Counted from the first letter of the stretch, positions 1-9,589 are shown. The stretch: 64,000 bases of DNA from a virus (IMGVR_UViG_3300037516_001783:43936-107935); one strand, 5' to 3'. Numbers and translations: made by a program. Notes: generated by a model not told the origin, from the letters alone.

Positions 1-898
1 TACTTTTAACAACATATCTGATGAAATTTTCTCTCATCCTTTTAACGTCACTTTCTGAAGCTGAGAAACCCCAATTCCCCCAAACAGACACACCTGTAAG
101 CACTTCACTTTGTGTTTGTGAATTTGCTTGTACTGAAATTTTCTTAACTCCTAACTCCTTGTATTTGTCATAAAAGTTAGACATTAACTTTCTAGCAAAG
201 TCAGTATTTCTAAGTGTTTCAGAACAACCAAAACTTGAGTGGTAAACAGAACCATCTGGTCTAATTACTCTTGAAATCTGAAAATGTTTTGGTTGGCTAA
301 AACCAAACTCATCAGTTGAAGCAGAATCCTCAGACATGTGAACTCTTATTGTTCCGTCAGAATCACAAAAGAACCTTTTGTCAGAAACATTTCTTCCATT
401 AGTGTTAGGAATGTAACTATCTATCAATTCATTACAACCTTTATAAAGGTCTGCTATATCATGACCTTCCCAATGTTTGTTAAAATTGTTAATAGAAGTT
501 TGGTCTGATTCAACCCTTACATTTTTTAACTTCTCTAATGTAAGTTCTGGTTTTTTAACACCGTAAGCTTCATCTGTAATTCTATCAACTTGCTTTAACA
601 CTTCTTCCTTTTTAAATTGGAAGCTGTTACCTTTCTCAACCTGTTTTAATGAATGTGATATTACAGATTGCTGGTGAAAATATTCAGCTTTTTTCAATAA
701 CTTTTTAGCCAATTCTTTTTCAGTTGAAGATAACATTTTATCTTCATTTACAGCATTAATATCTCTAATTTTTACATAAATTATGTGAGAATTTTTATCA
801 AGTTTTTGTTGATATTCAGGATTCCCCTTCTTATGTATATTTTGTAATCCACCTTTGACAATTACACTGTCAAAGGCTTTTTTCAATTCATCTTGCAT
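1..898 (-). CDS. Unrecognised protein, 3' end beyond the window
   Basis: About 299 codons are visible and the stop lies beyond the left edge. The ATG ends at 898, one base from the stop of the preceding gene (900-902), so the two genes are tightly coupled. I do not recognise the family. The first two thirds is charged and probably helical. The visible C-terminal part runs from ISRVIRPDGSVYHSSFG through a likely helix to GVSVWGNWGF; a DG..xH..F stretch followed by a G.xW..xGF motif resembles accessory domains I associate with phage head polyproteins (inference). Its position after the portal and a P-loop ATPase suggests a virion-assembly or injected protein rather than metabolism. Confidence 0.75.
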   Translation of the reverse strand, partial: MQDELKKAFDSVIVKGGLQNIHKKGNPEYQQKLDKNSHIIYVKIRDINAVNEDKMLSSTEKELAKKLLKKAEYFHQQSVISHSLKQVEKGNSFQFKKEEVLKQVDRITDEAYGVKKPELTLEKLKNVRVESDQTSINNFNKHWEGHDIADLYKGCNELIDSYIPNTNGRNVSDKRFFCDSDGTIRVHMSEDSASTDEFGFSQPKHFQISRVIRPDGSVYHSSFGCSETLRNTDFARKLMSNFYDKYKELGVKKISVQANSQTQSEVLTGVSVWGNWGFSASESDVKRMRENFIRYVVKS

Positions 899-899
899 A

Positions 900-3122
900 T
901 TATAATATTAATGAGTTAAATGCTTTTTCTATATCAACGTCTACAATGAATAAACTTCCCGAATCCAATGATTTCATTAATTTTTTAACAACATTTTCTT
1001 CGTTACCATTTTCACTCCTAAAGAAGTGCATACATTTAATAACACCTTCTTCGTTCTTGTAAGAATTCTTAATTTTGTCTATGTTTTTAGCCATAAAATT
1101 AAGAGCATCTTTGTATTCACTGTAAGTGTAGTTCTGTCCTTTTAGGTTTGTAAATCCAATACCTAATTGTTCTCTTTTATTTATAAGATATTTAGAACGC
1201 TCTATAAAGGTATCAGGAGTTTCCTTTATATTTGCTAACATACTTCTTGATTGAATTGGCTGTGGAGCATTATCTAATGAAGAAGTGATAAAAACACACT
1301 TACCTTTGAATTGGAATTTTTCTGGTAAGTCGTTTGGGTGAGTTATGCTTTTTGGGTCAACCTTTCCAGACTCTTCGTCAGTTTCATATTTCCAACCACC
1401 TTGTCTAAGAGCGTCACCATAAGCACCGTTATCTTCAAAGTCAGAAGGTTTAAAATCAGGTTTATAACGACCTGTATTAACACTTGTCAACCAAGCAACT
1501 TCACCATCACCAGATGTATCTAATGCTCCTTTTAACAAACCTTGACCAAGATTGCTTTCTAAAACCTTATCAGCAGAGTTGTCAAAAACAATTGTCTTAA
1601 AGTTATGTTTAAACAAAGTTTCGTATAATGATTTCTCTGTTAAACCACCTCCTGCTGAGGAAATAACAACATATTGATTACTTACAGGTTCCTCACCATC
1701 TTCAGGTTCGTATTCTAAGTTTTGTTGTTTCTGTAATGTACAAACTTCATGAGAATTTTGCATACCTTTTTGTTTTAAGTAGGTAGTAACATTATTCGCA
1801 TTTGTATCAGCAACAACAGCACATTTAACTTGGTTTCCTGTTACCATATCTAAAGAGTTGTAAAACGAATCAAAGTTTTCAACTATAGACATTTCAGGCT
1901 TATCTTTCAATAAAATCTTATCAGCTTCAACCTCCCATTTCATCCCCTTTTTAGAGAAGAAATCTCTGATAGCATTACACTTTGTTAAAGTTCTACCACT
2001 TAACTCCTCTAAATTTCTCCAATTTTTAGCAAAGTAATTAGCAATACTTTCTTTCTCCTCATCTGTAACTTCTACTTTATTACCTAATGCGTCTTGGAAT
2101 TTTAGAGAACTGTTAATCTTACCATAATTAGGATTCTCGATTCCGTTAATCATTTTCCTACCATCATGTAAGATTTTATCATTTAACAGGTCCCAAGTTT
2201 CCTTTTTAGTTAATCGTAAGTTTAAGTTATCAGAATTTGTTAAAATCCTTTGGAAATTTTCAGCTTTTGGTCCATGTTTTTCAGCTTGTTTATCTAAATT
2301 CACATTAGATATTAACATAACACTACCATCGAAGTCAAATCTTGGAGGAACACCATCAGAAGTTTTCTCATGTACATTACCACTTTTAGGGTTTGTAAGA
2401 GTTACACTTCCTGTGTTAGAAGATATTGAGGTTAAAATATTCAACATGGCTGGGTCATCAAAAACCATATCAAAATCATCCAAAATAATCTTCTTATCTT
2501 TATTGTTATAAAGCATTTCAAAGAAACCTCCGGGAGTTGTACCACCTGTGAACTTTACAACATCACCATTTTCAAGACCTTCTTTGATTTTTGTATTTTG
2601 TAATACAGTAAAAGTTTTACCAACACCACCTGAACCTGAAGCAATAGAAAGTCTAAGAGATTTATCATCAGCAAAATTTGATACCATTTTCTCCCACTCA
2701 ATCATCCTTTCAGCTGGAGAGCCATAAATATCATAATCTAAACCACCTTCATCTTCATCAGAAACAACTTTTTTCTCACTTGGTTTAACTTCACCTTCTG
2801 GTGTAATTGGTGCACTACCTTCACCGTCATGAGGGAATACTAATTTGTTAGGTGATTTGTCATGACGTCTTCCTGTTTGGTCTTTCAACTTAACATATCC
2901 GTCATCTTTAACACCAACAATTGTATGTTCTTCACCGTTGTATAAAGCAACATCACCTTCTTTAACATGTAAATGTTCGTCAGTAACTTCATCCTTTTTT
3001 ACCCAAGTTAATCTCTTGTGGATTCCATGAGCACCATGAACAAGTATAAATTTTGGAACCAACTTACCACCGTGTGATAAGTCTGCAGCCTTCTCTATGT
3101 CTGTTTCTAAATTATTTAACAT
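900..3122 (-). CDS. Double P-loop (AAA-like) ATPase with an N-terminal beta-rich module
   Basis: 740 aa. Residues 53-96 form a beta-rich module (GD.xxxNGEEHTI.GVK.DGY..LKD...RHDKSP) that recurs in the gene cut by the right edge of the window. Residues 162-170 are a clean Walker A (SGSGGVGKT), followed by a Walker B-like IILDDFD (212-218) and a sensor-like SVMLISN (267-273). A second, degenerate copy appears in the C-terminal half: SSAGGGLTEKSL in place of Walker A, KTIVFDNSAD, then CVFITSS and an RSR motif. This reads as two tandem AAA-type ATPase domains, the second possibly inactive. It lies immediately downstream of the portal gene, so a role in head assembly, DNA handling or a virion-carried ATPase is plausible, but no specific function can be assigned. 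Confidence 0.8.
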   Translation of the reverse strand: MLNNLETDIEKAADLSHGGKLVPKFILVHGAHGIHKRLTWVKKDEVTDEHLHVKEGDVALYNGEEHTIVGVKDDGYVKLKDQTGRRHDKSPNKLVFPHDGEGSAPITPEGEVKPSEKKVVSDEDEGGLDYDIYGSPAERMIEWEKMVSNFADDKSLRLSIASGSGGVGKTFTVLQNTKIKEGLENGDVVKFTGGTTPGGFFEMLYNNKDKKIILDDFDMVFDDPAMLNILTSISSNTGSVTLTNPKSGNVHEKTSDGVPPRFDFDGSVMLISNVNLDKQAEKHGPKAENFQRILTNSDNLNLRLTKKETWDLLNDKILHDGRKMINGIENPNYGKINSSLKFQDALGNKVEVTDEEKESIANYFAKNWRNLEELSGRTLTKCNAIRDFFSKKGMKWEVEADKILLKDKPEMSIVENFDSFYNSLDMVTGNQVKCAVVADTNANNVTTYLKQKGMQNSHEVCTLQKQQNLEYEPEDGEEPVSNQYVVISSAGGGLTEKSLYETLFKHNFKTIVFDNSADKVLESNLGQGLLKGALDTSGDGEVAWLTSVNTGRYKPDFKPSDFEDNGAYGDALRQGGWKYETDEESGKVDPKSITHPNDLPEKFQFKGKCVFITSSLDNAPQPIQSRSMLANIKETPDTFIERSKYLINKREQLGIGFTNLKGQNYTYSEYKDALNFMAKNIDKIKNSYKNEEGVIKCMHFFRSENGNEENVVKKLMKSLDSGSLFIVDVDIEKAFNSLIL

Positions 3123-3136
3123 TACCTTATATTTTA

Positions 3137-4702
3137 TTATTCAAACGGATTCTCACTATCATCTGTTGGCATATCAGAATAATCTTCTTCACCATCTTCA
3201 GGTTGTACTTCACCACCTTCTTGTTCACCACCCATACCCATTTGTTGTGCAGCCATTTTGAATTGTGAGTAAGTACTTGACATAACATTATCTGCAGCTG
3301 GGTCTTTAATTTTTGGATAACCAAGTTCTTCTCTAACTTCATTTAAAGTTGCAAAGTTGGTTACTTTCTTAACTGCCATATCCAATTCCTCTGACTGACT
3401 TAATGCATCTATTCCAACGAACGATAAATAATAATCCTTATCTAATTGGTTTACCACATATTTATTTAGTCTGGAAGCTATGAATTTTAAAAGTGGGTAT
3501 AAACCTTTGTCCTTACTATGTTTTAATTTACCTTCATTATTACTTTCAAATAATGCTCTGTTTTCAGCTCCACCACTTTGTGAGAAACCTATTTCTTCTG
3601 GAGATATACAGTAAATTGCACAAGCTGTTTTGATAAGGTAATCTTGCCAAGCCTTAAACTCCATGTCTTTATTGGCAGTTTGAAGGTTGATGAATTCCAT
3701 CTTTCCAGCTTCCATAACAGGAGTCTTCCAAGCATTATGAACTCCAGAAACCATTGCTTGCCACTGTTGTTTAAATTCTTGGATTTTTGCTGGTGAAACT
3801 GAACCGTCTACACGAATAATACCTTTAGGTGCTGAACCTTGTGAGAAGAATCTTCTGTTATACTCATCTGACCATAACATAGAAGTTATTGTTGTTACAA
3901 GTTCTTCAAGTTCTGAAACTCCGTAACCAAAATTATGAATATCACTTTCTGGATTTCTAACACCAAAACATAATTCCCAAGGATAAAAATCTGCTACAAC
4001 CTGACCATTGTCTACTTGACAAAATGACGGATAATAACCTTTGATTTTTTCTTTGTTTTGGTTTTGATAACTATCATCATCAACACTATCAGATATCCTA
4101 AAAGTAGATGCGTCTGTGGCAATGAATTCTATTGGTAAACCTTTTCTGTTGTAAATAACCTCAAAAGTCAATTGGTCAAAAACTAATGAATCTCTTGTTA
4201 CTTTTCTTATGAAACTGTCAAAATCATCTGCTTCCCAAGAGTTGTTTGTACCACAATTCAAAATAAATTGCGTTATTTCATCAACCCTAGCTTGTTCTGC
4301 TTTTGTTAATTTTGAGTTTTCCTTACCTCTTTTTAAAATCTTAAATCCTGTACTGAATTTATCCTTCTGAGGTTCAGCAAATGCGGCAACTTGATTTACC
4401 CTTGTCTTAATAATAGCACTAATAACAGGAACTCTTGCCATACGTTTTAAATTGTCGTATGACATCCCCATAGCTTTATCCTTGTAACCTAAAGAAGTTG
4501 CAAAATCTAATGGGTCAATTAATATAGATTTTCTATCAGAAAGTTCTCTGTTCTCTATGTATTTACTTGCGATTGCTTGTGCTTTTACTAACTCATTTGG
4601 GTCTGTAGAAGATAGTGCACTGCCAACCAAAGACATTTTCTTAGCTAATATCTTTTCCTCTAAAGTATTTAAGATGTTTATTTTTTCTATTCTACCCATC
4701 AC
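3137..4702 (-). CDS. Portal protein
   Basis: 521 aa, a usual size for portals. The portal forms the ring at one capsid vertex through which the terminase pumps DNA and to which the tail attaches. Supporting features: RMARVPVISAIIKTRVNQ (87-104), the conserved N-terminal helix of PBSX/SPO1-type portals; GYGVSELEEL (259-268); FFSQGSAPKG (285-294); and CISPEEIGF (365-373), followed by a glycine-rich loop. The last 40 residues are strongly acidic. The ATG at 4702 is followed about 15 nt downstream of the stop by the ATPase gene. Large terminase lies far away (38632-40320), so the packaging genes are not clustered here. Confidence 0.88.
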   Translation of the reverse strand: MMGRIEKINILNTLEEKILAKKMSLVGSALSSTDPNELVKAQAIASKYIENRELSDRKSILIDPLDFATSLGYKDKAMGMSYDNLKRMARVPVISAIIKTRVNQVAAFAEPQKDKFSTGFKILKRGKENSKLTKAEQARVDEITQFILNCGTNNSWEADDFDSFIRKVTRDSLVFDQLTFEVIYNRKGLPIEFIATDASTFRISDSVDDDSYQNQNKEKIKGYYPSFCQVDNGQVVADFYPWELCFGVRNPESDIHNFGYGVSELEELVTTITSMLWSDEYNRRFFSQGSAPKGIIRVDGSVSPAKIQEFKQQWQAMVSGVHNAWKTPVMEAGKMEFINLQTANKDMEFKAWQDYLIKTACAIYCISPEEIGFSQSGGAENRALFESNNEGKLKHSKDKGLYPLLKFIASRLNKYVVNQLDKDYYLSFVGIDALSQSEELDMAVKKVTNFATLNEVREELGYPKIKDPAADNVMSSTYSQFKMAAQQMGMGGEQEGGEVQPEDGEEDYSDMPTDDSENPFE

Positions 4703-4773
4703 AGTTAATTAAAAACAAAACACAGTAAAATTCACCTGTTTTAAAAAATATAACTGTTTGTATGGAAACAATT

Positions 4774-4805
4774 ATTAAGGGATGTTAATAACAACACCCC
4801 TTAAT
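4774..4805 (-). terminator. Hairpin between a small gene and the portal gene
   Basis: Inverted repeat 4774-4786 / 4793-4805: 13 pairs with a single G-U in the minus-strand RNA and a 6-nt loop. It lies just after the stop of the 163-aa gene (4820) and about 70 nt before the portal start. The following sequence is T-rich but has no perfect T-run, so it may be a weak terminator or an RNA-processing or stability hairpin. Confidence 0.55.
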
Positions 4806-4819
4806 TTAAAATAATTTGA

Positions 4820-5311
4820 CTATTGGATTGTAACTTTTAACATTTCAATAATGTCTTCCATCTCCTTAATTTTAAGATTGACAGTATTTACTCTACATTC
4901 GTCGTCAGCAACTAATTGGTATTTTTTCACACCACCTTTTAACCTATCCTCAACACTTTTAGCTTCACCTGTGATGATGTAACCGTATTGGTCTAAAAAT
5001 GCAATTTTTGTTAATAAATCCTCTTTTGATTCTGAACACTTTTTCAGTAAATCTTTTACTTCAAACCATTCATTACCAACAATATTGTGTAAGTTGTAAA
5101 ATAAAGCAAAAGCTTTCGATTTATTATCTCTAAGGTATTCCATGTGTGAATACTTAGCTACAGAATCTTCAACAACTTCTAAAACATCAGCAAAATTTCT
5201 AATAACTTCTACAGGTGATAAACCTGTAGACTTTAATTCAGGAAGTTCTGGAGAGGTCATTAAAAACTCACCTGATTCTTGCTTTTCAATACTTAAATTA
5301 ATTTTGTTCAT
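4820..5311 (-). CDS. HicB-like N-terminus plus possible winged-helix region
   Basis: 163 aa, not firmly recognised. Residues 1-50 resemble the HicB/UPF0150 fold: a strand with ESGEFLMTSPELPEL, then GLSPVEVIRNFADVLE, the usual small-residue turn and helix. Residues 60-140 look like a winged helix (EWFEVKDLLKKC, then a hydrophobic FLDQYGYIITGE wing), and the end is a short coiled coil (KIKEMEDIIEMLK). A DNA-binding regulator is a reasonable guess. Its start overlaps the stop of the preceding nuclease gene by 14 nt, so the pair is probably translated together. Confidence 0.7.
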   Translation of the reverse strand: MNKINLSIEKQESGEFLMTSPELPELKSTGLSPVEVIRNFADVLEVVEDSVAKYSHMEYLRDNKSKAFALFYNLHNIVGNEWFEVKDLLKKCSESKEDLLTKIAFLDQYGYIITGEAKSVEDRLKGGVKKYQLVADDECRVNTVNLKIKEMEDIIEMLKVTIQ

Positions 5312-6260
5312 CTTTTAATATATTAGACAATGTGAATTCACCTTTGTAAGTGAATGTATTTAATTTTGACTTAAATTCCTCCTGTAATTGTAATTGATGT
5401 TGTTCTGATAACCAACAAGTTTTCAATTGCATTAATTTAGCATTCCTATAAACTTTTTCAGCAAGAGCAACTTCATCTTTCTTAAATTTGAAGTGTGCAT
5501 TTATCAATAAAGCAATGAACTCAATATATCCACTATCCCAGAATTCACAACCCAATAGTGAATTTTCATTCGCTTTTTGTACAATTCCTTCTGCCGTTTT
5601 ATCACCCATTCCTGTACAGATATTCGGGACATTATCACCACCATCACCAACTAATATTTTCTTTAATGTGAACTCGTTGTTATTAACTTCTATGTATTTA
5701 ACCTTATCTGAATTTTTAAGTTGTACCATCTTACCTTTAGCATGATACAATTTCAAATTAGAGCTGTTATTACAATAAACAAAATTGTTACCTGTAACAG
5801 ACTGAACCATATCAGCGTCTCCAGTAACAATTATTTGTGAATCACTTTTACTGTTCTTAGCGAGTTGTTCAACCCAATAAACTAACAGGTCATCACCTTC
5901 TAAACCTTCTATGCTTGAAATGATAAATCCTCTGGTTGACATAAACCTTTTGAATTTATCCATTATAGCATAAAAGTTCTTCCAACCTTCTTCATCTGAA
6001 GGGTCTTTTATTTTATTTTTGTATTCTGGGTAGTACTCTTTTCTCCAAGATTTACCTAAGTCAAAAACAATTACAATCCTACCTATTTCTGTAAAATTAT
6101 TGATTGCGTAACAACAATCAGTGATACATTTTCTGAAGAAAATACCTTGTTGTTCTTTTGTTTGAAGTGCATCTGTTAAGGTAGCATCTTGTCCCCAACC
6201 CTTTAATACACTAACACTTTTATGGAATAAATAATTCCCATCAATAATTATATTGTTCAT
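5298..6260 (-). CDS. 5'-3' exonuclease / flap endonuclease (T4 RNase H type)
   Basis: 320 aa, close to T4 RNase H in length. These PIN/FEN-fold enzymes remove RNA primers and 5' flaps during lagging-strand synthesis, using two divalent metals. Metal-binding acidic residues are visible in order: D7 (IIIDGNYLF), D67 (IVIVFDLG), E118/E121/D123/D124 (IEGLEGDDLL), D148/D150 (VTGDADMVQ) and D206/D209 (VGDGGDNVP), the last inside a helix-hairpin-helix-type region that ends GMGDKTAEGIV. Together with the ligase at 8468-9589 it supplies the Okazaki-fragment maturation pair. It ends 14 nt inside the next gene. Confidence 0.88.
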   Translation of the reverse strand: MNNIIIDGNYLFHKSVSVLKGWGQDATLTDALQTKEQQGIFFRKCITDCCYAINNFTEIGRIVIVFDLGKSWRKEYYPEYKNKIKDPSDEEGWKNFYAIMDKFKRFMSTRGFIISSIEGLEGDDLLVYWVEQLAKNSKSDSQIIVTGDADMVQSVTGNNFVYCNNSSNLKLYHAKGKMVQLKNSDKVKYIEVNNNEFTLKKILVGDGGDNVPNICTGMGDKTAEGIVQKANENSLLGCEFWDSGYIEFIALLINAHFKFKKDEVALAEKVYRNAKLMQLKTCWLSEQHQLQLQEEFKSKLNTFTYKGEFTLSNILKDEQN

Positions 6261-6272
6261 TAAATGATTAAA

Positions 6273-7310
6273 TTAATAAAGTAAGAATGAGTTGTCTCTT
6301 TCACCAACATTTATTTTTGACCTTTGTTTACCAACACCAACTTTCATTTTCCAATACTTTTGGTATTCACATAACATCATTTCTATATTGTGTAATGTAA
6401 GTTCACCTGTTTCAGAAACTTCATATACCTTTTTAACCTTGTTCCAAGTTGTATATTTAAAATCTTCAACTTGTTCGTTAAACATGTCTCTTAGTAAACC
6501 TATGCCACCAATTATTTCCTTTTCTTGTAAGCTTGGAAAAATTAATCTCAACCCAACTTTACATCCTGGACCGACATTGGTGAAATCATTTTGGTCAAAT
6601 TTGAACTTGAAATTCTTACAGTAAATTGTTATGTAAGTTAAGTCTTGATATAATTCATGACTAACAAAATGTGAAACAGAAGATATCGTTTCAAAACATT
6701 TTATCAATGGTTTTACATCATTTCCTTTAGCAAGAGTTTCTATTTTACTTAACAACGAAATCATCTTTGGGATAACCTTATTACAGAAATGCCAATCTCT
6801 TGTATGACCTATAGAACCTACGCTGTTTGTACAGTATGCATTTGTAAAAGGATTCCCACCAGACATCCTAAATTCCTTCAAAAGTTCTTCAAAAACAATT
6901 GGGTCATATTCTTCTGGTGTTGGGATACCTCTGTATGGAGAGTTCTTAATTAACCAAGAAAACAACAAATTGTTGTTAAAGAATTTAAAGAAGAACATGT
7001 AATAATACAACAACTTTATATCATCATTTGCATACGTAATTGCAGAACCTTTTAAATTTTTAGTATCAAAAGGTATCATTATTTTACTAATCAAGAATTG
7101 ACTTTCCCTGTCTAATTCCCTGTAAACATTTGTGAATTTGTTGTTTAATAGAATTTGGTCTTTAGTCCAAGGTTTTGGTTCTTTTAAAAACCTTTTGAAC
7201 CAAATATCTTGCCTCTCTTTAACTACGTAGAAAAATTCTTCTAAATTCTCTTGACAGACATCTAAATCTTCTGAAGGCAAGAACTTCTCAAATGTATGAG
7301 GTTTTTTCAT
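6273..7310 (-). CDS. Thymine-hypermodification family protein (HMUDK-helical / aGPT-Pplase-like)
   Basis: 345 aa. Several signatures match the family described as the helical domain of 5-hydroxymethyl-dU DNA kinase and alpha-glutamyl/putrescinyl-thymine pyrophosphorylase: KPWTKDQILL (46-55), FTNVYRELDR (59-68), SHELYQDLTY (217-226), GPGCKVGL (247-254) and the C-terminal LHNIEMMLCEYQKYW (306-320) followed by a basic G.GKQRSK. In phages that carry it, this family acts on 5-hydroxymethyluracil in DNA after replication. Assignment is from motif memory, not a search; the exact reaction (kinase-like or pyrophosphorylase-like) cannot be read from the sequence. Linked in function, if correct, to the thymidylate-synthase-family gene at 59913-61046 and the glycosyltransferase at 9803-10972. 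Confidence 0.7.
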   Translation of the reverse strand: MKKPHTFEKFLPSEDLDVCQENLEEFFYVVKERQDIWFKRFLKEPKPWTKDQILLNNKFTNVYRELDRESQFLISKIMIPFDTKNLKGSAITYANDDIKLLYYYMFFFKFFNNNLLFSWLIKNSPYRGIPTPEEYDPIVFEELLKEFRMSGGNPFTNAYCTNSVGSIGHTRDWHFCNKVIPKMISLLSKIETLAKGNDVKPLIKCFETISSVSHFVSHELYQDLTYITIYCKNFKFKFDQNDFTNVGPGCKVGLRLIFPSLQEKEIIGGIGLLRDMFNEQVEDFKYTTWNKVKKVYEVSETGELTLHNIEMMLCEYQKYWKMKVGVGKQRSKINVGERDNSFLLY

Positions 7311-7648
7311 TATTTCAAAATAAATTTAATCCTTTTATCAGAAGATTTCATTTTATCTTCTACAAATTTTTGAACTGCTAAAACAGATTCATAACTAAGG
7401 AATGTGTTTGTATTCACACCAGAATAAGTTTCTGGTAATTCACTATCGTCTACATAAAGTTTCTTATGTGACAATGAACAAACAACAGGTTGTTTTAATT
7501 TGTTTACTTTACTAACAACTTGTATTGGATAGTAAGAATGAACTAAATGTAAAACGAATTTAAGCGATTTACTATCTTCGTATTTCTTATGTAATTCTGA
7601 AACTAATCTTTCAACCTCTTCAACTTTATCAACTTCTTCTTGAAACAT
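7310..7648 (-). CDS. Unrecognised 112-aa protein
   Basis: Residues 1-35 are a charged helix, followed by a mixed alpha/beta region with PVVCSLSHKKLYVDDSE and a basic C-terminus. No motif is recognised. Its stop shares one base with the start of the next gene (TAATG junction), so it is likely translated with the hypermodification-family protein downstream. Confidence 0.7.
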   Translation of the reverse strand: MFQEEVDKVEEVERLVSELHKKYEDSKSLKFVLHLVHSYYPIQVVSKVNKLKQPVVCSLSHKKLYVDDSELPETYSGVNTNTFLSYESVLAVQKFVEDKMKSSDKRIKFILK

Positions 7649-7675
7649 ATCATTGTTTTTTCACAAAAATACCTG

Positions 7676-7807
7676 TTATTTAAAGTAAATCAACTCACAA
7701 ACAGTAACACCTTTGATGTGCATTACCTTCAGAACTGCGTTACTTAATCTATGGACGTTGTTATTTTCTACCTTAACAACGTCCTTCTTTTTTACTATTT
7801 TAGACAT
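7676..7807 (-). CDS. Small basic protein, 43 aa
   Basis: ATG at 7805-7807, TAA at 7676-7678. The product starts MSKIVKKKDVVKVENNN and ends VTVCELIYFK. It overlaps the stop of the upstream 85-aa gene by 8 nt, the spacing seen at many junctions here, and it fills an otherwise empty 150-nt gap, which are the reasons to accept it. No function is suggested. Confidence 0.55.
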   Translation of the reverse strand: MSKIVKKKDVVKVENNNVHRLSNAVLKVMHIKGVTVCELIYFK

Positions 7808-8057
7808 CTTTACAATTTTCTCTGAAGACTCTACCTTCAAGTTCACAAACTTTAAATTTATAAGCTTGTTTGTTTCCTACAATCACCTTACCACTTTCCA
7901 AAATATGTGATTCTTGTTTTTTATGTAAGATAATGGTATCATTCAAGCTTAGACTTTTAAAATTCACAGTAAGATTTAGTGATTTATAAAACGTCAACCA
8001 ATTAACATATTCTTTAGGACATTCAATTGGTAAATCAACATAAACAACTTTACTCAC
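7800..8057 (-). CDS. Unrecognised 85-aa protein
   Basis: A mostly beta small protein (SKVVYVDLPIECPKEYVNW at the start, then alternating hydrophobic strands with LHKKQESHILESGK). Its start lies 8 nt inside the preceding gene. No family recognised. Confidence 0.65.
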   Translation of the reverse strand: MSKVVYVDLPIECPKEYVNWLTFYKSLNLTVNFKSLSLNDTIILHKKQESHILESGKVIVGNKQAYKFKVCELEGRVFRENCKDV

Positions 8058-8475
8058 TTTTTTCCTTTTTAACTCTTTTGGTTTTGTTTACTTCTTTGTC
8101 TAAAATCTTCATTTGATTTTCATCAACGAACCTTACATTACCATTTTGGATTTCATCTAAACATAATTGAAACATGTCTTTTATGTTAAAAAGTTCCTCC
8201 TCCATATCCTTGATTTTGATGAACCTATTAAGTTTATTCCTCATCATCAAGTATTTCCTATTGAGTTCAATGAAGTCCTTTTTTATGTCTTTCAATTCCT
8301 TTGATTTGAAATCCTGTTGTAAGGCAACTGCTAAATGTTCTAAACCGTATTCAACACAAACAGCAGAATTAATGAAGTTCATTCTATTCTTAGAAATAGA
8401 CTCATTAATTTCTTCTAAATTAGAATTCTTGTTTTCTAAAATAGTTTTTATTTTTGAACCTAAATTACTACTCAT
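8050..8475 (-). CDS. Unrecognised 141-aa coiled-coil protein
   Basis: Almost entirely helical and charged (KELKDIKKDFIELNRKYL and RFIKIKDMEEELFNIKDMF), ending in a lysine-rich tail. It overlaps the ligase stop by 8 nt and is therefore in the same transcript. Possible oligomerising partner protein; nothing more specific can be said. Confidence 0.65.
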   Translation of the reverse strand: MSSNLGSKIKTILENKNSNLEEINESISKNRMNFINSAVCVEYGLEHLAVALQQDFKSKELKDIKKDFIELNRKYLMMRNKLNRFIKIKDMEEELFNIKDMFQLCLDEIQNGNVRFVDENQMKILDKEVNKTKRVKKEKSE

Positions 8476-9589
8476 ATTCCTCTCTGTTTATATTGATGAT
8501 TACAGGGAATCTTGGAATTCCATCAGGAGTTAAGTTCTGATATTTACAAGTAGCAGATTTACCAATGAAATCTTTTTTCTTTAACAACAACATTTTGTAA
8601 TATTCTCTATCACCTTTAATGTTGGAGTTGAAAACCTTTCCAGTCACCCTATCCTTTAAAACGATACCTCCAGCCATTCCTGCTCTTTCACCGTTACCTT
8701 CTTCTACATCAACAATTTCGAACTCCTCAGTAATCATTTCCTTTCTTTTTAACAAAGACTTACTTCTGTTATTTTCGTAGGCTGATAATGACGCTCTAAC
8801 CATTTGACCTTCATAACCTTCTTCCAAGAATTTACCGTAAAGTTCATCAAGATGTTCGTCTGATTCAACTTCAATGGTTTCAACCAACTTTAAATATTTG
8901 AAATCGTGTTTTTCAAATATCATTTCTAACAGCTGGAATCTTTCAACAAAAGAAACGTGTTTATGTTCTGGTAATTGTATGTCGTAGATGTGGTATTCTA
9001 AAAATTCTTCTGAGATTTGTAAGTCAGATTCAGAAGGTTTTGTTTTCTTAGCGTAAGAAATGATTTTGTTAAAATCTTCTTTTAAAATGTGGTTGTAAAT
9101 TTCACCGTCGATAACACAAGGTAAATTAATTTCCTCCTCCAGGATAGCAAGTTCTTTATCAAAATGAGGAACAGAAATTACAGGTTTACCACCTCTACTG
9201 AATTTACCGTTTTCATTTTTCACCATCCTCATACCATCCAATTTAGGCTGGCAGTGTCTTCTTTTACCTATTAGAGAACCTTTCATTTTCTCATATTCGA
9301 AGGCTAACATAGGAGCAACCATTTCTAATTTAGCAACGTCAATTAAGCTTAAACTGTGGGTGTAACCATTGTCTAACTTCTTAACTTGTTTTGCTCTTGC
9401 TTCCAATTGGGCTTGTTCTTCTGGTGAAGTTTCATTGCTTCTACCGATATTTTTACCTTTACAAACTGTCCAAGCAGAAGTGGTTCTAACACCTTCAATC
9501 TGACCTTCTACAGTTCTGTATTTATTACCTTCTACGATAATTTCCCAAACTTGGATGGCTCCAGTTTTAGTTCTTTTATATAACTCCAT
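8468..9589 (-). CDS. ATP-dependent DNA ligase
   Basis: 373 aa, T7/T4-sized. It seals nicks through an enzyme-AMP intermediate. The adenylated lysine is K116 in motif I (QPKLDGMR, 114-121); a later EGYEGQMVR matches motif IV and SKSLLKRK motif V. An OB-like C-terminal domain follows (VVDVEEG... GKVFNSNIKGD). The first 75 residues form a small extra domain (VWEIIVEGNKYRTVEGQIEG) as in other phage ligases. The start is preceded by an A/T leader and, 31 nt further up, by AACAGCGTT. Confidence 0.9.
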   Translation of the reverse strand: MELYKRTKTGAIQVWEIIVEGNKYRTVEGQIEGVRTTSAWTVCKGKNIGRSNETSPEEQAQLEARAKQVKKLDNGYTHSLSLIDVAKLEMVAPMLAFEYEKMKGSLIGKRRHCQPKLDGMRMVKNENGKFSRGGKPVISVPHFDKELAILEEEINLPCVIDGEIYNHILKEDFNKIISYAKKTKPSESDLQISEEFLEYHIYDIQLPEHKHVSFVERFQLLEMIFEKHDFKYLKLVETIEVESDEHLDELYGKFLEEGYEGQMVRASLSAYENNRSKSLLKRKEMITEEFEIVDVEEGNGERAGMAGGIVLKDRVTGKVFNSNIKGDREYYKMLLLKKKDFIGKSATCKYQNLTPDGIPRFPVIININREEYE

